Made by a program: the position numbers and the translations under genes. A model generated the notes under the pieces. It had not been told where the DNA came from. It ran no database searches and saw only the letters and a list, made by a program, of their open reading frames with translations. Positions 1-8,720 of a DNA stretch of 46,643 bases are shown piece by piece; within the stretch, counting starts at the first letter, position 1, and each line of letters begins with the position of its first letter. Origin of the DNA: Opitutales bacterium (GTDB taxonomy: Bacteria > Verrucomicrobiota > Verrucomicrobiia > Opitutales > Oceanipulchritudinaceae); NCBI GenBank assembly GCA_007134215.1, contig SLLG01000151.1:1-46643 (forward strand), in the 5' to 3' direction.

Positions 1-2
1 AC

Positions 3-971
3 AAAGAACGGCTGCTCGGCGACGGGGAGGCAAAGGACCGCTTTATTTCGGAGCTGCGGCGGGTGGCGGACTTCTGTGGGGTGGAGGTGCTGACCTTCTG
101 CGTGATGTCGAACCACTACCACATCCTCGTGCGCGTGGACCCGCGGGCGAAAGAGGCGGACGACAAGGAGCTGGTGCGGCGCTTCCGCGCGCTCTACGGG
201 GAGGACAAGTGCCCGTATATCAACATGGACGCGGGGCGGGTGGACTCGGTGCTGGACTCGAAGCTGCGGGATGCGGAGGAAGTGCGGGAGCACTTGCGGA
301 GCCGCATGGGCGACCTGGCGGGGTTCATGAAGACGCTGAAGCAGCGCTACAGCGTGTGGTACAACGGCGAGCGGGGGCGCGTGGGGACGCTTTGGGCGGA
401 GCGCTACAAGAGTTGCGTGGTGCAGGACAGTCCGCACGTGCTGCGTGTGGTGGGCGCGTATATCGAGCTGAACCCGGTGCGCGCGGGCTTGGCGGAGCGG
501 GCGGAGGCCTACCGCTGGAGCGGCTACGGGGCGGCGGTGGGCGGGGAAGTGTCACCCTCGCTGCGTGCGTGGGCGCAGTCGGGGATCGTGGGGATGCTGG
601 CGGCGGAGAACGCTGTGTGTGCAGTGGGGAAAGATGAAGAGGGAGAGGAAGAGGGATCCCGCGGGGCGGGACTTCGCTGTGCTCGGGAGGAGGCGGAGGC
701 CTTTCTGGAGTCGTACGGGTTGCTGTTGCGGGTGAAGGATGACACGGGAGGCGGTGCGGCGGAGGAAATGGAGGCGGGGCCGTCGGCGAGCCGTCTCCTT
801 GAGCCGCTGCCGGAGTTGTTGCGGGGCGCGGTGGTGGGGACGCGGTTGTTTGTGACGGCTTTTGCCGAGAAGCTAGGAAGGCGGCGCCGGGTTGAGCCGG
901 TGGAGTGCCGCGGCGTGGGCGGCGGAGAGGCTTTGTGCTCGGCGCGTCGGCCGCGGGCCGAATTGTCCTGA
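3..971 (+). CDS. REP-associated tyrosine transposase (Y1/HUH family), 5' end cut off by the window
   Basis: The reading frame is open to the left edge, so the start lies outside; a GTG at 63 is in frame, but the 20 codons before it are also coding-like. An HUH-type NHYHILV motif lies about 40 codons in. It is followed by the family's Tyr-containing segment (FMKTLKQRYSVWYNG) and the IELNPVRAGL signature. RAYTs are domesticated single-strand transposases that process REP palindromes; REP-like hairpins occur elsewhere in this window. The C-terminal third, after about codon 200, is low-complexity Glu/Gly/Arg-rich and holds a copy of a dispersed repeat (651-690), so the true end of the functional domain may be earlier. 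The gene sits 62 bases before nuoJ on the same strand and looks like an insertion beside or inside the respiratory operon. Confidence 0.8.
   Translation, partial: KERLLGDGEAKDRFISELRRVADFCGVEVLTFCVMSNHYHILVRVDPRAKEADDKELVRRFRALYGEDKCPYINMDAGRVDSVLDSKLRDAEEVREHLRSRMGDLAGFMKTLKQRYSVWYNGERGRVGTLWAERYKSCVVQDSPHVLRVVGAYIELNPVRAGLAERAEAYRWSGYGAAVGGEVSPSLRAWAQSGIVGMLAAENAVCAVGKDEEGEEEGSRGAGLRCAREEAEAFLESYGLLLRVKDDTGGGAAEEMEAGPSASRLLEPLPELLRGAVVGTRLFVTAFAEKLGRRRRVEPVECRGVGGGEALCSARRPRAELS
651..690 (-). repeat. Dispersed ~40-bp repeat, copy 1 (inside the RAYT frame)
   Basis: Read on the minus strand, this segment matches 17081-17120 at roughly 34 of 40 positions with a one-base gap. The shared core is CAGCGAAGTCCC, then a variable CC-rich spacer, then CGCGGGATCCCTC. 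It contains the palindrome GGGATCCC and a CCCGC/GCGGG inverted pair. Both copies lie in poorly conserved, low-complexity parts of reading frames. Confidence 0.6.
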
Positions 972-1033
972 GAAAATCCTTCCCTTCGCGAAGCACCGAC
1001 CTACACTGCCTCGGTTTTTACTGAAGACGACGC

Positions 1034-1555
1034 ATGACGGACTGGCTGTTTTATTTCTTCGCCGCCTTGGCGGTGGTGCCCGCGCTGTTTGTGGCGGTAA
1101 GCCGCAAGCCGGTGAATGCGGCGATGAACATGATTTTATCGCTCATTGGCATGGCGGCGCTGCTTGTGCTGCTGGAGGCGTTCTTTTTGGCGGTGCTGCT
1201 GGTCCTCGTCTACGCGGGGGCGATCGTGGTGTTGTTTCTCTTTATTATCATGCTTATCGACGCGGATTCCGCGCCGTCTTCCGGCGTTGTGACGTGGCTG
1301 GCGAGCGCGCTCGCATTCTTCCTGATGGTCTTCACGGCGCTGACATTGACCTTCGGAGAGTGGGCGGTCCCCTTTGCGGAGCGCGGTGACATGGCTCCGG
1401 CGGCGGTCGCCTACGCCTTCGGAGTGGAACTTTTCACCCGCCATATACTCGCCTTTCAGGTAACAGGCTTTCTCCTCCTCATCGCGATGATCGGGGTGAT
1501 CGTGATCAGCCGGAAAATGAAGGAACCGGCGGCGGAAGGGGGAAGCGCGCAATGA
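1034..1555 (+). CDS. nuoJ: NADH-quinone oxidoreductase subunit J
   Basis: This is a membrane-arm subunit of complex I in the cytoplasmic membrane, 173 residues with about five transmembrane helices, a normal length for the family. The N-terminal motif with [27 protein letters not shown] is the NuoJ TM1-TM2 region, and the [19 protein letters not shown] stretch is the conserved third helix that carries the pi-bulge in known structures. It opens a tight run nuoJ-K-L-M-N; its TGA overlaps the ATG of nuoK as ATGA, so translation is probably coupled. The peripheral-arm genes (nuoA-I) are not in view, because an unrelated transposase gene lies immediately upstream. Confidence 0.95.
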   Translation: MTDWLFYFFAALAVVPALFVAVSRKPVNAAMNMILSLIGMAALLVLLEAFFLAVLLVLVYAGAIVVLFLFIIMLIDADSAPSSGVVTWLASALAFFLMVFTALTLTFGEWAVPFAERGDMAPAAVAYAFGVELFTRHILAFQVTGFLLLIAMIGVIVISRKMKEPAAEGGSAQ

Positions 1556-1884
1556 GTGTCATGCCTGAACCCGCGCTGGAGCATTACCTGCTCGTGGCCC
1601 TCTTGTTGTTTGCCATCGGCGTCTTCGGCGTGCTCCTGCGGCGCAACACGCTCATCCTGATGATGTGCCTCGAGCTGATCCTTGCCGCCTCGATTGTCGC
1701 GCTGGCGGCGTTTTCGCGGTTCAACGCGACGGCGGAGGCTCCGATGATGGGGGGCAACGTGTTCGTGCTCTTCATCATTGCCATCGCGGCGGCGGAGGTT
1801 GCGGTGGGGCTGGCAATAATCGTGACGTTGTGGCGGCGCAACCAGACGCTTGATGTCACTGAACTCACTTCCCTGAAGCACTGA
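1552..1884 (+). CDS. nuoK: NADH-quinone oxidoreductase subunit K
   Basis: This 110-residue protein has three transmembrane helices and forms part of the proton path of complex I. The two membrane glutamates that define the family are present: E41 in [10 protein letters not shown] and E82 in [10 protein letters not shown], equivalent to E36 and E72 of the E. coli protein. The start is taken at the ATG overlapping the nuoJ stop; a second ATG three codons on is possible. Its TGA shares one base with the ATG of nuoL (TGATG), another sign of coupled translation. Confidence 0.95.
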   Translation: MSVMPEPALEHYLLVALLLFAIGVFGVLLRRNTLILMMCLELILAASIVALAAFSRFNATAEAPMMGGNVFVLFIIAIAAAEVAVGLAIIVTLWRRNQTLDVTELTSLKH

Positions 1885-3800
1885 TGGACTTGTCGCACAT
1901 CCTGCTCGTGATCCTGCTTACGCCGCTTGCGGCGGCGGGGATGATCTGGCTCTTTGGACGTCGGCGCGGCGGTTTCGCGGCGACGTTGTCGGTGGCGGCG
2001 GCGGCGGTGGTCGCGGGTCTCACGCTCTACCTGCTCTACGCGGTGTGGGACGGCGCGGCGGCGGAGGATATGTCCGTGCGCTGGCTGACGCTCGGCGGGT
2101 TTTCGCTGTCGCTCGGATTTTCGCTCAACGCGGTGTCGGCCGTGATGCTGTTTGTCGTCGGCTTCGTGGGGTTCTGGATTCATGTATTCAGTCTCGGCTA
2201 TATGGCGGACGACGCGTCGAAGGGCCGGTTCTTCGGCGGGATGTCGGTCTTCATGTTCTCGATGCTGGGCATTGTGCTGGCCGACAACCTGCTCATGATC
2301 TTCGTCTTCTGGGAGTTGGTCGGCTTCAGCAGCTACATGCTGATCGGGCACTACCTGAAGAAGGACGAGGCGGCGGAGGCCTGCAAAAAGGCGTTTATTG
2401 TCAACCGCGTGGGCGACTTCGGCCTGCTTCTCGGGATCATTCTTATTTTCTGGACCTTCGGGACGACGCAGATCTCGGCGCTGGCAGAGGCGGCAAGGAT
2501 GAGCCCCGGGCTTGTCACGACCGGGGTGGGGCTGCTTCTCTTCTGCGGGGTGCTCGGCAAGTCGGCGCAGATGCCGCTGCACGTGTGGTTGCCCGATGCG
2601 ATGGCGGGGCCGACACCGATCTCGGCGCTCATCCACGCCGCGACGATGGTGGCGGCGGGTGTCTTCTTGCTCGCGCGGGTGCCGTTCCTGTTCACGGCGG
2701 AAGCGCTGGAGTTCATCGCGTGGATCGGGGTGGCGACGGCGCTGAGCGCGGCGGTCTGGGCGTTCGCCCAGAACGACATCAAGAAGGTCCTCGCCTATTC
2801 TACGCTCTCGCAGCTGGGTTTCATGGTGGCGGCTTTCGGATTCGGCAGCCTCTACGGCCGGACGGAGCCGGCGGTGGCGGAATACGGGACCTACGCGGCT
2901 TTCCTCGGCGCGGGCGCGGCGCTCTTCCATCTGACGACGCACGCGTTTTTCAAGGCGCTGCTCTTCCTCGGCTCCGGCAGCGTGATCCACGCCTGCCACC
3001 ACGAGCAGGACATCTACCGCATGGGCGGACTCCTCCGGCGTATGCCGGTGACGGGCGTGACCTTCCTCATCGGTGTGGTGGCCATCGCGGGCGTGCCATA
3101 CGCGGCATCCGGTTTTTTCAGCAAGGACGCCATCCTCTACATTGCGCACCTCACGAATCCGGCGGCTTTTGGAATCCTCGTTTTCACCGCGCTGCTGACG
3201 GCGACCTACATGGGCCGCCTGTTTGTCGTGACCTTCCTCGGTGAAGCGCGGAGCGAGGCGGCGGAGCACGCGCGTGAGACACCGTGGGTCATGTGGCTGC
3301 CGCTCGCGGTCCTCGCGGTCTACAGCGTGCTCGCCGGCTACGTGGCGCTGCCGCTCATTCCGCAGACGCTTCTGCCCATGCTCGAGAGCGCGGTGCCGCA
3401 TCCGACGGGCGAGACCCACACGCTGCTCGTGGCGATTTCCGCGGCGGCGGCGGGCCTCGGATTGATCGGAGCGTTTTTCGTCTACCGGCGCGCGGGGGAG
3501 ACGGACCCGCTGCGCGCCCGTGCGCGGCCTCTCTGGATGTTGTCGCGCAGCCGCTTCTACTTTGACGAAGCGTATGATTGGTACGTTGCGAAAGTGCAGC
3601 AGCGGGTGGCGGACATCCTCTCGTTTCTCGACACCTTCCTCATCTCGGGTGTGCTCGTGCGGGGCACGGCGGGCGTCGTCGGTCTGCTCGGCATCGTCGC
3701 GCGGCTCATGCACACGGGCAATGTTCACGCGTATGTCTGGTGGTTCTTCGCCGGCATACTGATTCTCGGGGCCTACGCCTTCGGACTTCTCGGAGGTTGA
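1884..3800 (+). CDS. nuoL: NADH-quinone oxidoreductase subunit L
   Basis: This is the distal antiporter-like proton-pumping subunit of complex I, 638 residues with many transmembrane helices. The Proton_antipo_M signature is clear at about residues 229-260 (MPLHVWLPDAMAGPTPISAL followed by IHAATMVAAGV), and the preceding LGKSAQ lysine is retained. The FVNRVGDFGLL segment (here IVNRVGDFGLL) and the N-terminal Proton_antipo_N block (FFGGMSVFMFSML) are also present. The C-terminal part, after about residue 510, fits the long lateral helix followed by an anchoring transmembrane helix. Six bases separate it from nuoM. Confidence 0.95.
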   Translation: MDLSHILLVILLTPLAAAGMIWLFGRRRGGFAATLSVAAAAVVAGLTLYLLYAVWDGAAAEDMSVRWLTLGGFSLSLGFSLNAVSAVMLFVVGFVGFWIHVFSLGYMADDASKGRFFGGMSVFMFSMLGIVLADNLLMIFVFWELVGFSSYMLIGHYLKKDEAAEACKKAFIVNRVGDFGLLLGIILIFWTFGTTQISALAEAARMSPGLVTTGVGLLLFCGVLGKSAQMPLHVWLPDAMAGPTPISALIHAATMVAAGVFLLARVPFLFTAEALEFIAWIGVATALSAAVWAFAQNDIKKVLAYSTLSQLGFMVAAFGFGSLYGRTEPAVAEYGTYAAFLGAGAALFHLTTHAFFKALLFLGSGSVIHACHHEQDIYRMGGLLRRMPVTGVTFLIGVVAIAGVPYAASGFFSKDAILYIAHLTNPAAFGILVFTALLTATYMGRLFVVTFLGEARSEAAEHARETPWVMWLPLAVLAVYSVLAGYVALPLIPQTLLPMLESAVPHPTGETHTLLVAISAAAAGLGLIGAFFVYRRAGETDPLRARARPLWMLSRSRFYFDEAYDWYVAKVQQRVADILSFLDTFLISGVLVRGTAGVVGLLGIVARLMHTGNVHAYVWWFFAGILILGAYAFGLLGG

Positions 3801-3806
3801 TCCAGC

Positions 3807-5390
3807 ATGATTGAAACTCTTCCAACATTGGCTTTTTTCGGTGGTCTCGCCGAGTTTCTGCGCGGTCTGGAAGCCGGATCGCCGCGCGTGCATACCTCGA
3901 TGCTGCTTTTCGGGATCTTCGGTCCGCTGGCCTTCGCCTTCGCTCTCGCCATTTCCGGCAAGCTGGAGGCGGGCGCGGTGCGCGTGGCGGCTCTGCTCGG
4001 GTTTCTATTGCCCGTCGTGAGCGCGTTCTGGCTCTGGGCGACCTACGCGAGCATGGGACTGAACGGCGGCTATGCCTTCTTTGTGAACACGCCGACCGGG
4101 CTCGACGCCATCGGCGTGAGCCTGTTCCTCGGACTGAACGGTATTTCCCTGCCGTTGTATGTGATGTCGGCGGTCATCGGCCTCGCGGCCGGGCTGTATG
4201 CCATCCACACGAACGTCGAGCGGATGCGCCTCTACCTCATCCTGCTCCTGACGATGCAGGGCGGGCTGATGGGGATGTTCGCGTCCATCGACCTGCTGTT
4301 CTTCTTTTTCTTCCACGAATTCGCCCTCATCCCGACCTTTATCATGATCGCGATGTGGGGTCGCGCGGCGCGGCGCACAGTGGCCATTGAGCTGACCATT
4401 TACCTGACCCTCGGCGCGATGCTCACGCTGGGCGGACTGGTCGCGCTGGCGTGGATGAGCGGGGCGGAAGGATTCAACCTCATCGCGCTGCAACTGGCGC
4501 TGGTCGACGCGGAGCACCAGAACCTGATCTTCGGGCTGCTCCTCATCGGATTCGGCATACTCGTTTCCCTCTTTCCCTTTCACAGCTGGGCTCCGCGCGG
4601 CTATGCGACGGCACCTGCGCCCGCCGCCATGCTGCACGCCGGCGTGCTGAAAAAATTCGGACTCTACGGGCTGATCCAGGTGGCGGTGCCGCTCCTGCCG
4701 GAAGGTATGTCCGCATGGGCGCCGCTGCTCATGTGGCTGGCTTTGGGCAACATCGTCATCATCGGCCTGGTCACGCTCGCGCAGCGCGATCTCAAGCTCA
4801 TGCTCGGCAACGCTTCGGTGATGCACATGGGGTATGCTTTTCTCGGGGTCTTTGCGTTTTCGGCGGCCGGGGTGGGCGGCGCGGTATTTATGATGATCGC
4901 GCACGGACTGTCCGTGGCTCTGCTCTTTCTCCTCGCCGACTCCATCGAGCGCCGCTGCGGCACGAGCGATTTGCGCGACCTCGGCGGTCTCGGCCAGAGC
5001 GCTCCGGTGCTCATGGCTTTCTTCGTCGCGGCGATCATGGCCAGCATCGGACTGCCGGGCTTTGCCAACTTCTGGGGCGAGCTGGCGATCTTCGCGGCGC
5101 TGTGGCAATCGGCCTCGCCGTGGGTCCTCGTTCCGGCGCTCAGCGGCATCGTGATTTCGGCAATCTACGGAATGCGGGCGGTCTCCAGCGTATTTTTCGG
5201 CGAAGCGCGCGAGGATTACCGCGGCGGCGACCTGCGCGGCCTCGAGAAAGCGGGTGCGGTCCTTCTCCTCGGCGCGCTGCTGGTGCTCGGGTTCTGGCCC
5301 CGGCTTTTTTCGGATGATGTCAACGCGGCGGTGGGTAATCTCTATCCCGCCGAACCTCCGGTCGCGGAACAATTTCTCGCGGAAGAATGA
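3807..5390 (+). CDS. nuoM: NADH-quinone oxidoreductase subunit M
   Basis: This is an antiporter-like proton-pumping subunit of complex I, 527 residues, about 14 transmembrane helices. The key glutamate lies near residue 170 in FFFFHEFALIP, and the conserved lysine of the central channel in HAGVLKKFGLYG. The usual PFHTWLPDAH loop reads PFHSWAPRGYATAPAPAA near residue 256, a diverged version in which the acidic D is replaced; this variation is seen directly, its effect is unknown. A 101-base spacer with a GC-rich CCGCCGCGGCGG palindrome separates it from nuoN. Confidence 0.93.
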   Translation: MIETLPTLAFFGGLAEFLRGLEAGSPRVHTSMLLFGIFGPLAFAFALAISGKLEAGAVRVAALLGFLLPVVSAFWLWATYASMGLNGGYAFFVNTPTGLDAIGVSLFLGLNGISLPLYVMSAVIGLAAGLYAIHTNVERMRLYLILLLTMQGGLMGMFASIDLLFFFFFHEFALIPTFIMIAMWGRAARRTVAIELTIYLTLGAMLTLGGLVALAWMSGAEGFNLIALQLALVDAEHQNLIFGLLLIGFGILVSLFPFHSWAPRGYATAPAPAAMLHAGVLKKFGLYGLIQVAVPLLPEGMSAWAPLLMWLALGNIVIIGLVTLAQRDLKLMLGNASVMHMGYAFLGVFAFSAAGVGGAVFMMIAHGLSVALLFLLADSIERRCGTSDLRDLGGLGQSAPVLMAFFVAAIMASIGLPGFANFWGELAIFAALWQSASPWVLVPALSGIVISAIYGMRAVSSVFFGEAREDYRGGDLRGLEKAGAVLLLGALLVLGFWPRLFSDDVNAAVGNLYPAEPPVAEQFLAEE

Positions 5391-5491
5391 TTTTGTTTTT
5401 TCAATATTTTGGTGCGCGGCGCCGGAAAACACCCGCCGCGGCGGCGGTTCCTCCCCGGACCGCCGCAACCCGACCCTTTTGATATTCAGCC

Positions 5492-7033
5492 ATGCCGACA
5501 ACGGAAGAACTACAGACGATTGTGGCCGCCAACAACTGGACGGCGGTCCTGCCGGAGCTGCTCCTCGGCGTGCTGGCGCTGGCTTTGCTCATGGCGGACG
5601 CCTTCTGGCCGCGCCATCGGCGGGTGATCCTCCGCGCCACGATGGCGGCCCAAGGGGCGGTTCTCGCCTATGCGGTGGTGCTCTTTCTCCGCGCCGATCC
5701 GGGGGTGGTGCATGTGTATTTCGCGGGTTCACTTGTGCAGACGCAGGCGACCGAGCTGATGCGCATCTTCTTTCTCGCCTCCTCGCTCCTCGTCAGTCAC
5801 CTCGGCTGGGTGTATCTGCAGAACCGGTCGTTGCCGCGCACCGAGTTTTTCCACATCGTCCTCGTCGTGACGGCGAGCCTGATGCTTCTGGTGCAGGCGG
5901 GCAACTTCGTGCTTTTCTTCGTCGCCCTTGAGACGCTGACGATCGGACTCTTCATCCTCGTGGCGTTCTGCCGATCGAGCCGGTTTTCGCTGGAGGCGGC
6001 GCTGAAAATGCTGATCACGGGAGCGTTCTCCTCGGGCCTCCTGCTCTTCGGCATCGTCCTGCTCTACGGGCTGGCGGGCAATCCGCTCCTGCCCGGAACG
6101 GCGGAGGATCCCCTGAACTTCGCCCAGCTCGGGGCCTTCCTCGGTGCGACGGGAGCGGCGGGCGAAGTGAACGCCGCGCAGCCGCTCGCCCTCATCGGCG
6201 CGGTGCTGATCCTCGTCGGGGTGGGCTTTAAGATCGGGGCGGTGCCCTTCCAGATCTGGATTCCCGATGTCTACCAAGGCGCGCCGACTCCGGTGACCGC
6301 GCTGCTCGCGGTGGCCTCCAAGGCGGGCGGCTTCTTTGTTCTTCATGTCCTTCTTGCCGGTCCACTCGCGCCGATGTGGGACACACTCTTCCCGGCGCTT
6401 GCGGTCATCACGGCGTTGACCCTCCTTTTCGGCAATATCGCCCCGCTCGGACAACACAACGTGAAGCGGCTCATGGGCTTGTCGGGCGTGGCGCACGCCG
6501 GGGTGCTCCTCCTCGGTCTTCTCGCCGCGCACACGGTCGACTGGGCCTTCGCGGCGGTGCTCTTCTACCTCTGCGTCTATGCCATCGCGTCGTTCGCCGT
6601 CTTTGAAGTCATGGCGCATCTCTCGCCCGAGGAAGACAGCGACCAGGACCTCACCCACTACACCGGGCTGATGCGGCGGCATCCGCTTCTCGGCGGCGTT
6701 TTGGTGATCGGCGTCGGTTCGCTTGCCGGAATTCCGCCGCTCGCCGGATTTATCGCGAAAGCCCTCATCTTCGTGGCAGCATTCCAAGCCGGGCTCTACG
6801 CGCTGCTCGTGGTCGCGCTGCTCGGCGTGGTGGTATCGATCTACTACTACTTCGGATGGATGCGCGCGGCGGTCCTGCGCGAGCCGCTGGAGGAAGATCC
6901 GGGCGACGGGCGTTGGTACCCGCAGCCGGTCATCGCCCCGGTGGCAAAGTTTGTCATGGTGCTGCTGGCGGTCGTGACAGTGGTCCTTGGGATCTACCAG
7001 GCAGGGCTGACCGAAGTCGTCGGGCTGCGCTGA
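5492..7033 (+). CDS. nuoN: NADH-quinone oxidoreductase subunit N
   Basis: This is the third antiporter-like subunit of the complex I membrane arm, 513 residues. The family signature PFQIWIPDVYQGAPTPVTAL begins near residue 252 and is followed by ASKAGGF with the channel lysine; LSGVAHAGVLLLGL near residue 330 is the second broken-helix region. It ends the visible nuo run. Downstream the next gene is convergent on the minus strand, 61 bases away, with no obvious terminator between. Confidence 0.95.
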   Translation: MPTTEELQTIVAANNWTAVLPELLLGVLALALLMADAFWPRHRRVILRATMAAQGAVLAYAVVLFLRADPGVVHVYFAGSLVQTQATELMRIFFLASSLLVSHLGWVYLQNRSLPRTEFFHIVLVVTASLMLLVQAGNFVLFFVALETLTIGLFILVAFCRSSRFSLEAALKMLITGAFSSGLLLFGIVLLYGLAGNPLLPGTAEDPLNFAQLGAFLGATGAAGEVNAAQPLALIGAVLILVGVGFKIGAVPFQIWIPDVYQGAPTPVTALLAVASKAGGFFVLHVLLAGPLAPMWDTLFPALAVITALTLLFGNIAPLGQHNVKRLMGLSGVAHAGVLLLGLLAAHTVDWAFAAVLFYLCVYAIASFAVFEVMAHLSPEEDSDQDLTHYTGLMRRHPLLGGVLVIGVGSLAGIPPLAGFIAKALIFVAAFQAGLYALLVVALLGVVVSIYYYFGWMRAAVLREPLEEDPGDGRWYPQPVIAPVAKFVMVLLAVVTVVLGIYQAGLTEVVGLR

Positions 7034-7094
7034 GCCGGCCGGAGTGAGGCAGCACACTTCCCGGGTGCGGACCCGCCGCTTCCGCAGGCCTGGC

Positions 7095-8555
7095 CTACTG
7101 GATCGGAGCGAGGAGCCGTGCGGTGCGCGCGGCGATCCGGAACCAGAGCGGACGGTTGTTGTAGTCTTCAGGGCCGACTTCGCGCGCGTTTTCGAAGTCG
7201 CGCTTCATGACGGACTCAACCTCGGCGGCGAATGCGGGATCGACGACGCCGACCATGAGTTCGAAGTTGATGCGGAAAGAGCGGTTGTCGAGGTTGGCTG
7301 TGCCGATGGTGGCGATGCTGTTGTCGACGAGGAGGATTTTGCTGTGGAGAAATCCGGGCAGGTAGCGGTAGATGCGCACCTGGCGCAGCTTTTCCTGGCC
7401 GGTGAAGTAGAAGGAGCTGAGCCAGACGAGGAGGTGGTCCGGCTTTTCGGGCAAAAGGATGCGGACATCGACGCCGCGCAGCGCGGCGAGCTGCAGGGCG
7501 GACACAATTTGATCGTCCGGCACAAAGTAGGGACTCTGGATCCACACGCGGTGCTGGGCGCTGTTGATGGCGTGGAGGAAGGCCAGCGTGATTGTCTCCA
7601 CATCGTCGGCGGGACCGCCGGGCAGGACCACCACTTGGCGGGATTTGTCTTCGTCGGCGACCGCTGTCGGTGTCCACCGGAACTCCGGAATCGTGGTCGT
7701 GGCCCAATACCAGTCGTCGAGAAAGGTGAACTGGATGCATTGCACGGACGGTCCGGTGACTTTGATGTGAGTATCCCGCCAGTGTCCGAAGCGCTTGCTG
7801 CGTCCGAGGTATTCGTCGCCCACGTTGTGCCCGCCGACCCATGCGGCCTGGCCGTCGGCGATGACGATCTTGCGGTGGTTGCGGAAATTCAGGCGCAGCG
7901 AGTGGCGCCAGCCGACGGAGGCGTTGAAAGGATGTATCTCCGCGCCGGCGCGGCGCAGCGACTGCAGGTAGGCGCGGGGCAGTTTGCGGCTGCCGATTTC
8001 GTCGTAGAGGAAGTAGACCCGCACGCCCTCGCCGAGTTTTTCGAGGAGGCGGTCGCGGAGTTCGCGGCCGAGCCGGTCGGCCTTCACGATGAAAAACTGT
8101 ATGACAATGTATTCGCGGGCGGCGGCGATGCCTTCGAAGATCGAACGGAATGTCGCCTCGCCGTCGACGAGGAGTTCGGTGGTGTTGCCGCGGGTGAGCG
8201 GGAGGTGGGCGAGGCGCTCGATGACGCGGATGCCCTGGGTGTTTTCCGCGAGGGGCACACGGAAGGCCTCGATCTTCCTGGCGTAGGTGTCGGCGGCCTC
8301 GCGCACCGCCTGGTCGTCGGCGCGGCGGGCGCGGATGTAGCCGCGGAAGCGGTGCCCGCCGAAGACCAGATACATGGGCACGGCGAGGGTGGGGAAGGTA
8401 AGGAGAAAGAGCACCCATGCGATCGTGCCCTGCGAGGTGCGGTTCGTCATGACGGCATGGCCCGCCGCGACAAAGCCCCCGATCTGCAGGGCGAAGAGCG
8501 CGACCCCGAGGAGGACGAGGGCCGGGTCGTAGATCCATTGAAGCCAGTCGGGCAT
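7095..8555 (-). CDS. cls: Cardiolipin synthase, PLD superfamily
   Basis: The enzyme condenses two phosphatidylglycerol molecules, or PG and another phospholipid, to cardiolipin at the cytoplasmic membrane. The 486-residue length is typical of bacterial Cls. Two N-terminal transmembrane helices (about 12-32 and 45-66) precede two HKD catalytic motifs: H227/K229/D234 in NHRKIVIADG and H404/K406/D411 in LHSKILLVDN, each followed by the usual GGxNxGDEY and GTANLD blocks. The start ATG was chosen at the beginning of the first hydrophobic segment; the frame runs open further upstream, but that extension crosses the divergent esterase gene. It is convergent with nuoN. Confidence 0.93.
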   Translation of the reverse strand: MPDWLQWIYDPALVLLGVALFALQIGGFVAAGHAVMTNRTSQGTIAWVLFLLTFPTLAVPMYLVFGGHRFRGYIRARRADDQAVREAADTYARKIEAFRVPLAENTQGIRVIERLAHLPLTRGNTTELLVDGEATFRSIFEGIAAAREYIVIQFFIVKADRLGRELRDRLLEKLGEGVRVYFLYDEIGSRKLPRAYLQSLRRAGAEIHPFNASVGWRHSLRLNFRNHRKIVIADGQAAWVGGHNVGDEYLGRSKRFGHWRDTHIKVTGPSVQCIQFTFLDDWYWATTTIPEFRWTPTAVADEDKSRQVVVLPGGPADDVETITLAFLHAINSAQHRVWIQSPYFVPDDQIVSALQLAALRGVDVRILLPEKPDHLLVWLSSFYFTGQEKLRQVRIYRYLPGFLHSKILLVDNSIATIGTANLDNRSFRINFELMVGVVDPAFAAEVESVMKRDFENAREVGPEDYNNRPLWFRIAARTARLLAPIQ

Positions 8556-8720
8556 GGTATGGGCGGGTGGACGTGGTTTGGTGTTGGGGAACCCGCGCAG
8601 ACTCCGGAATCGGTGCGGTCTGCGGATTCTGCTTACATCGAACCGCTTCCGAATCCAAATGACAAGGCAATGCGGGCGGGGCGGTCTTCCGTGTCGACTC
8701 CCGCCCCGGCCTTTGCCGCA

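Noticed and set aside
325-996. A 223-residue minus-strand Pro/Arg-rich frame
   Set aside because: It is an antisense shadow of the RAYT gene.
1584-3893. A 769-residue open frame on the minus strand across nuoL
   Set aside because: It is antisense to well-conserved nuoK and nuoL; its Arg/His/Glu-rich composition is what reading GC-rich genes backwards gives.
4005-5501. A 498-residue minus-strand frame across nuoM
   Set aside because: It is an antisense shadow of nuoM with biased composition and no recognisable domain.
5729-7057. A 442-residue minus-strand frame across nuoN
   Set aside because: It is antisense to nuoN; composition is Arg/His/Glu-rich and no motifs are present.
7044-8700. The upstream part of a very long plus-strand frame leading into the esterase
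   Set aside because: It is antisense to cardiolipin synthase with its HKD motifs; only the last 274 codons are a real gene.
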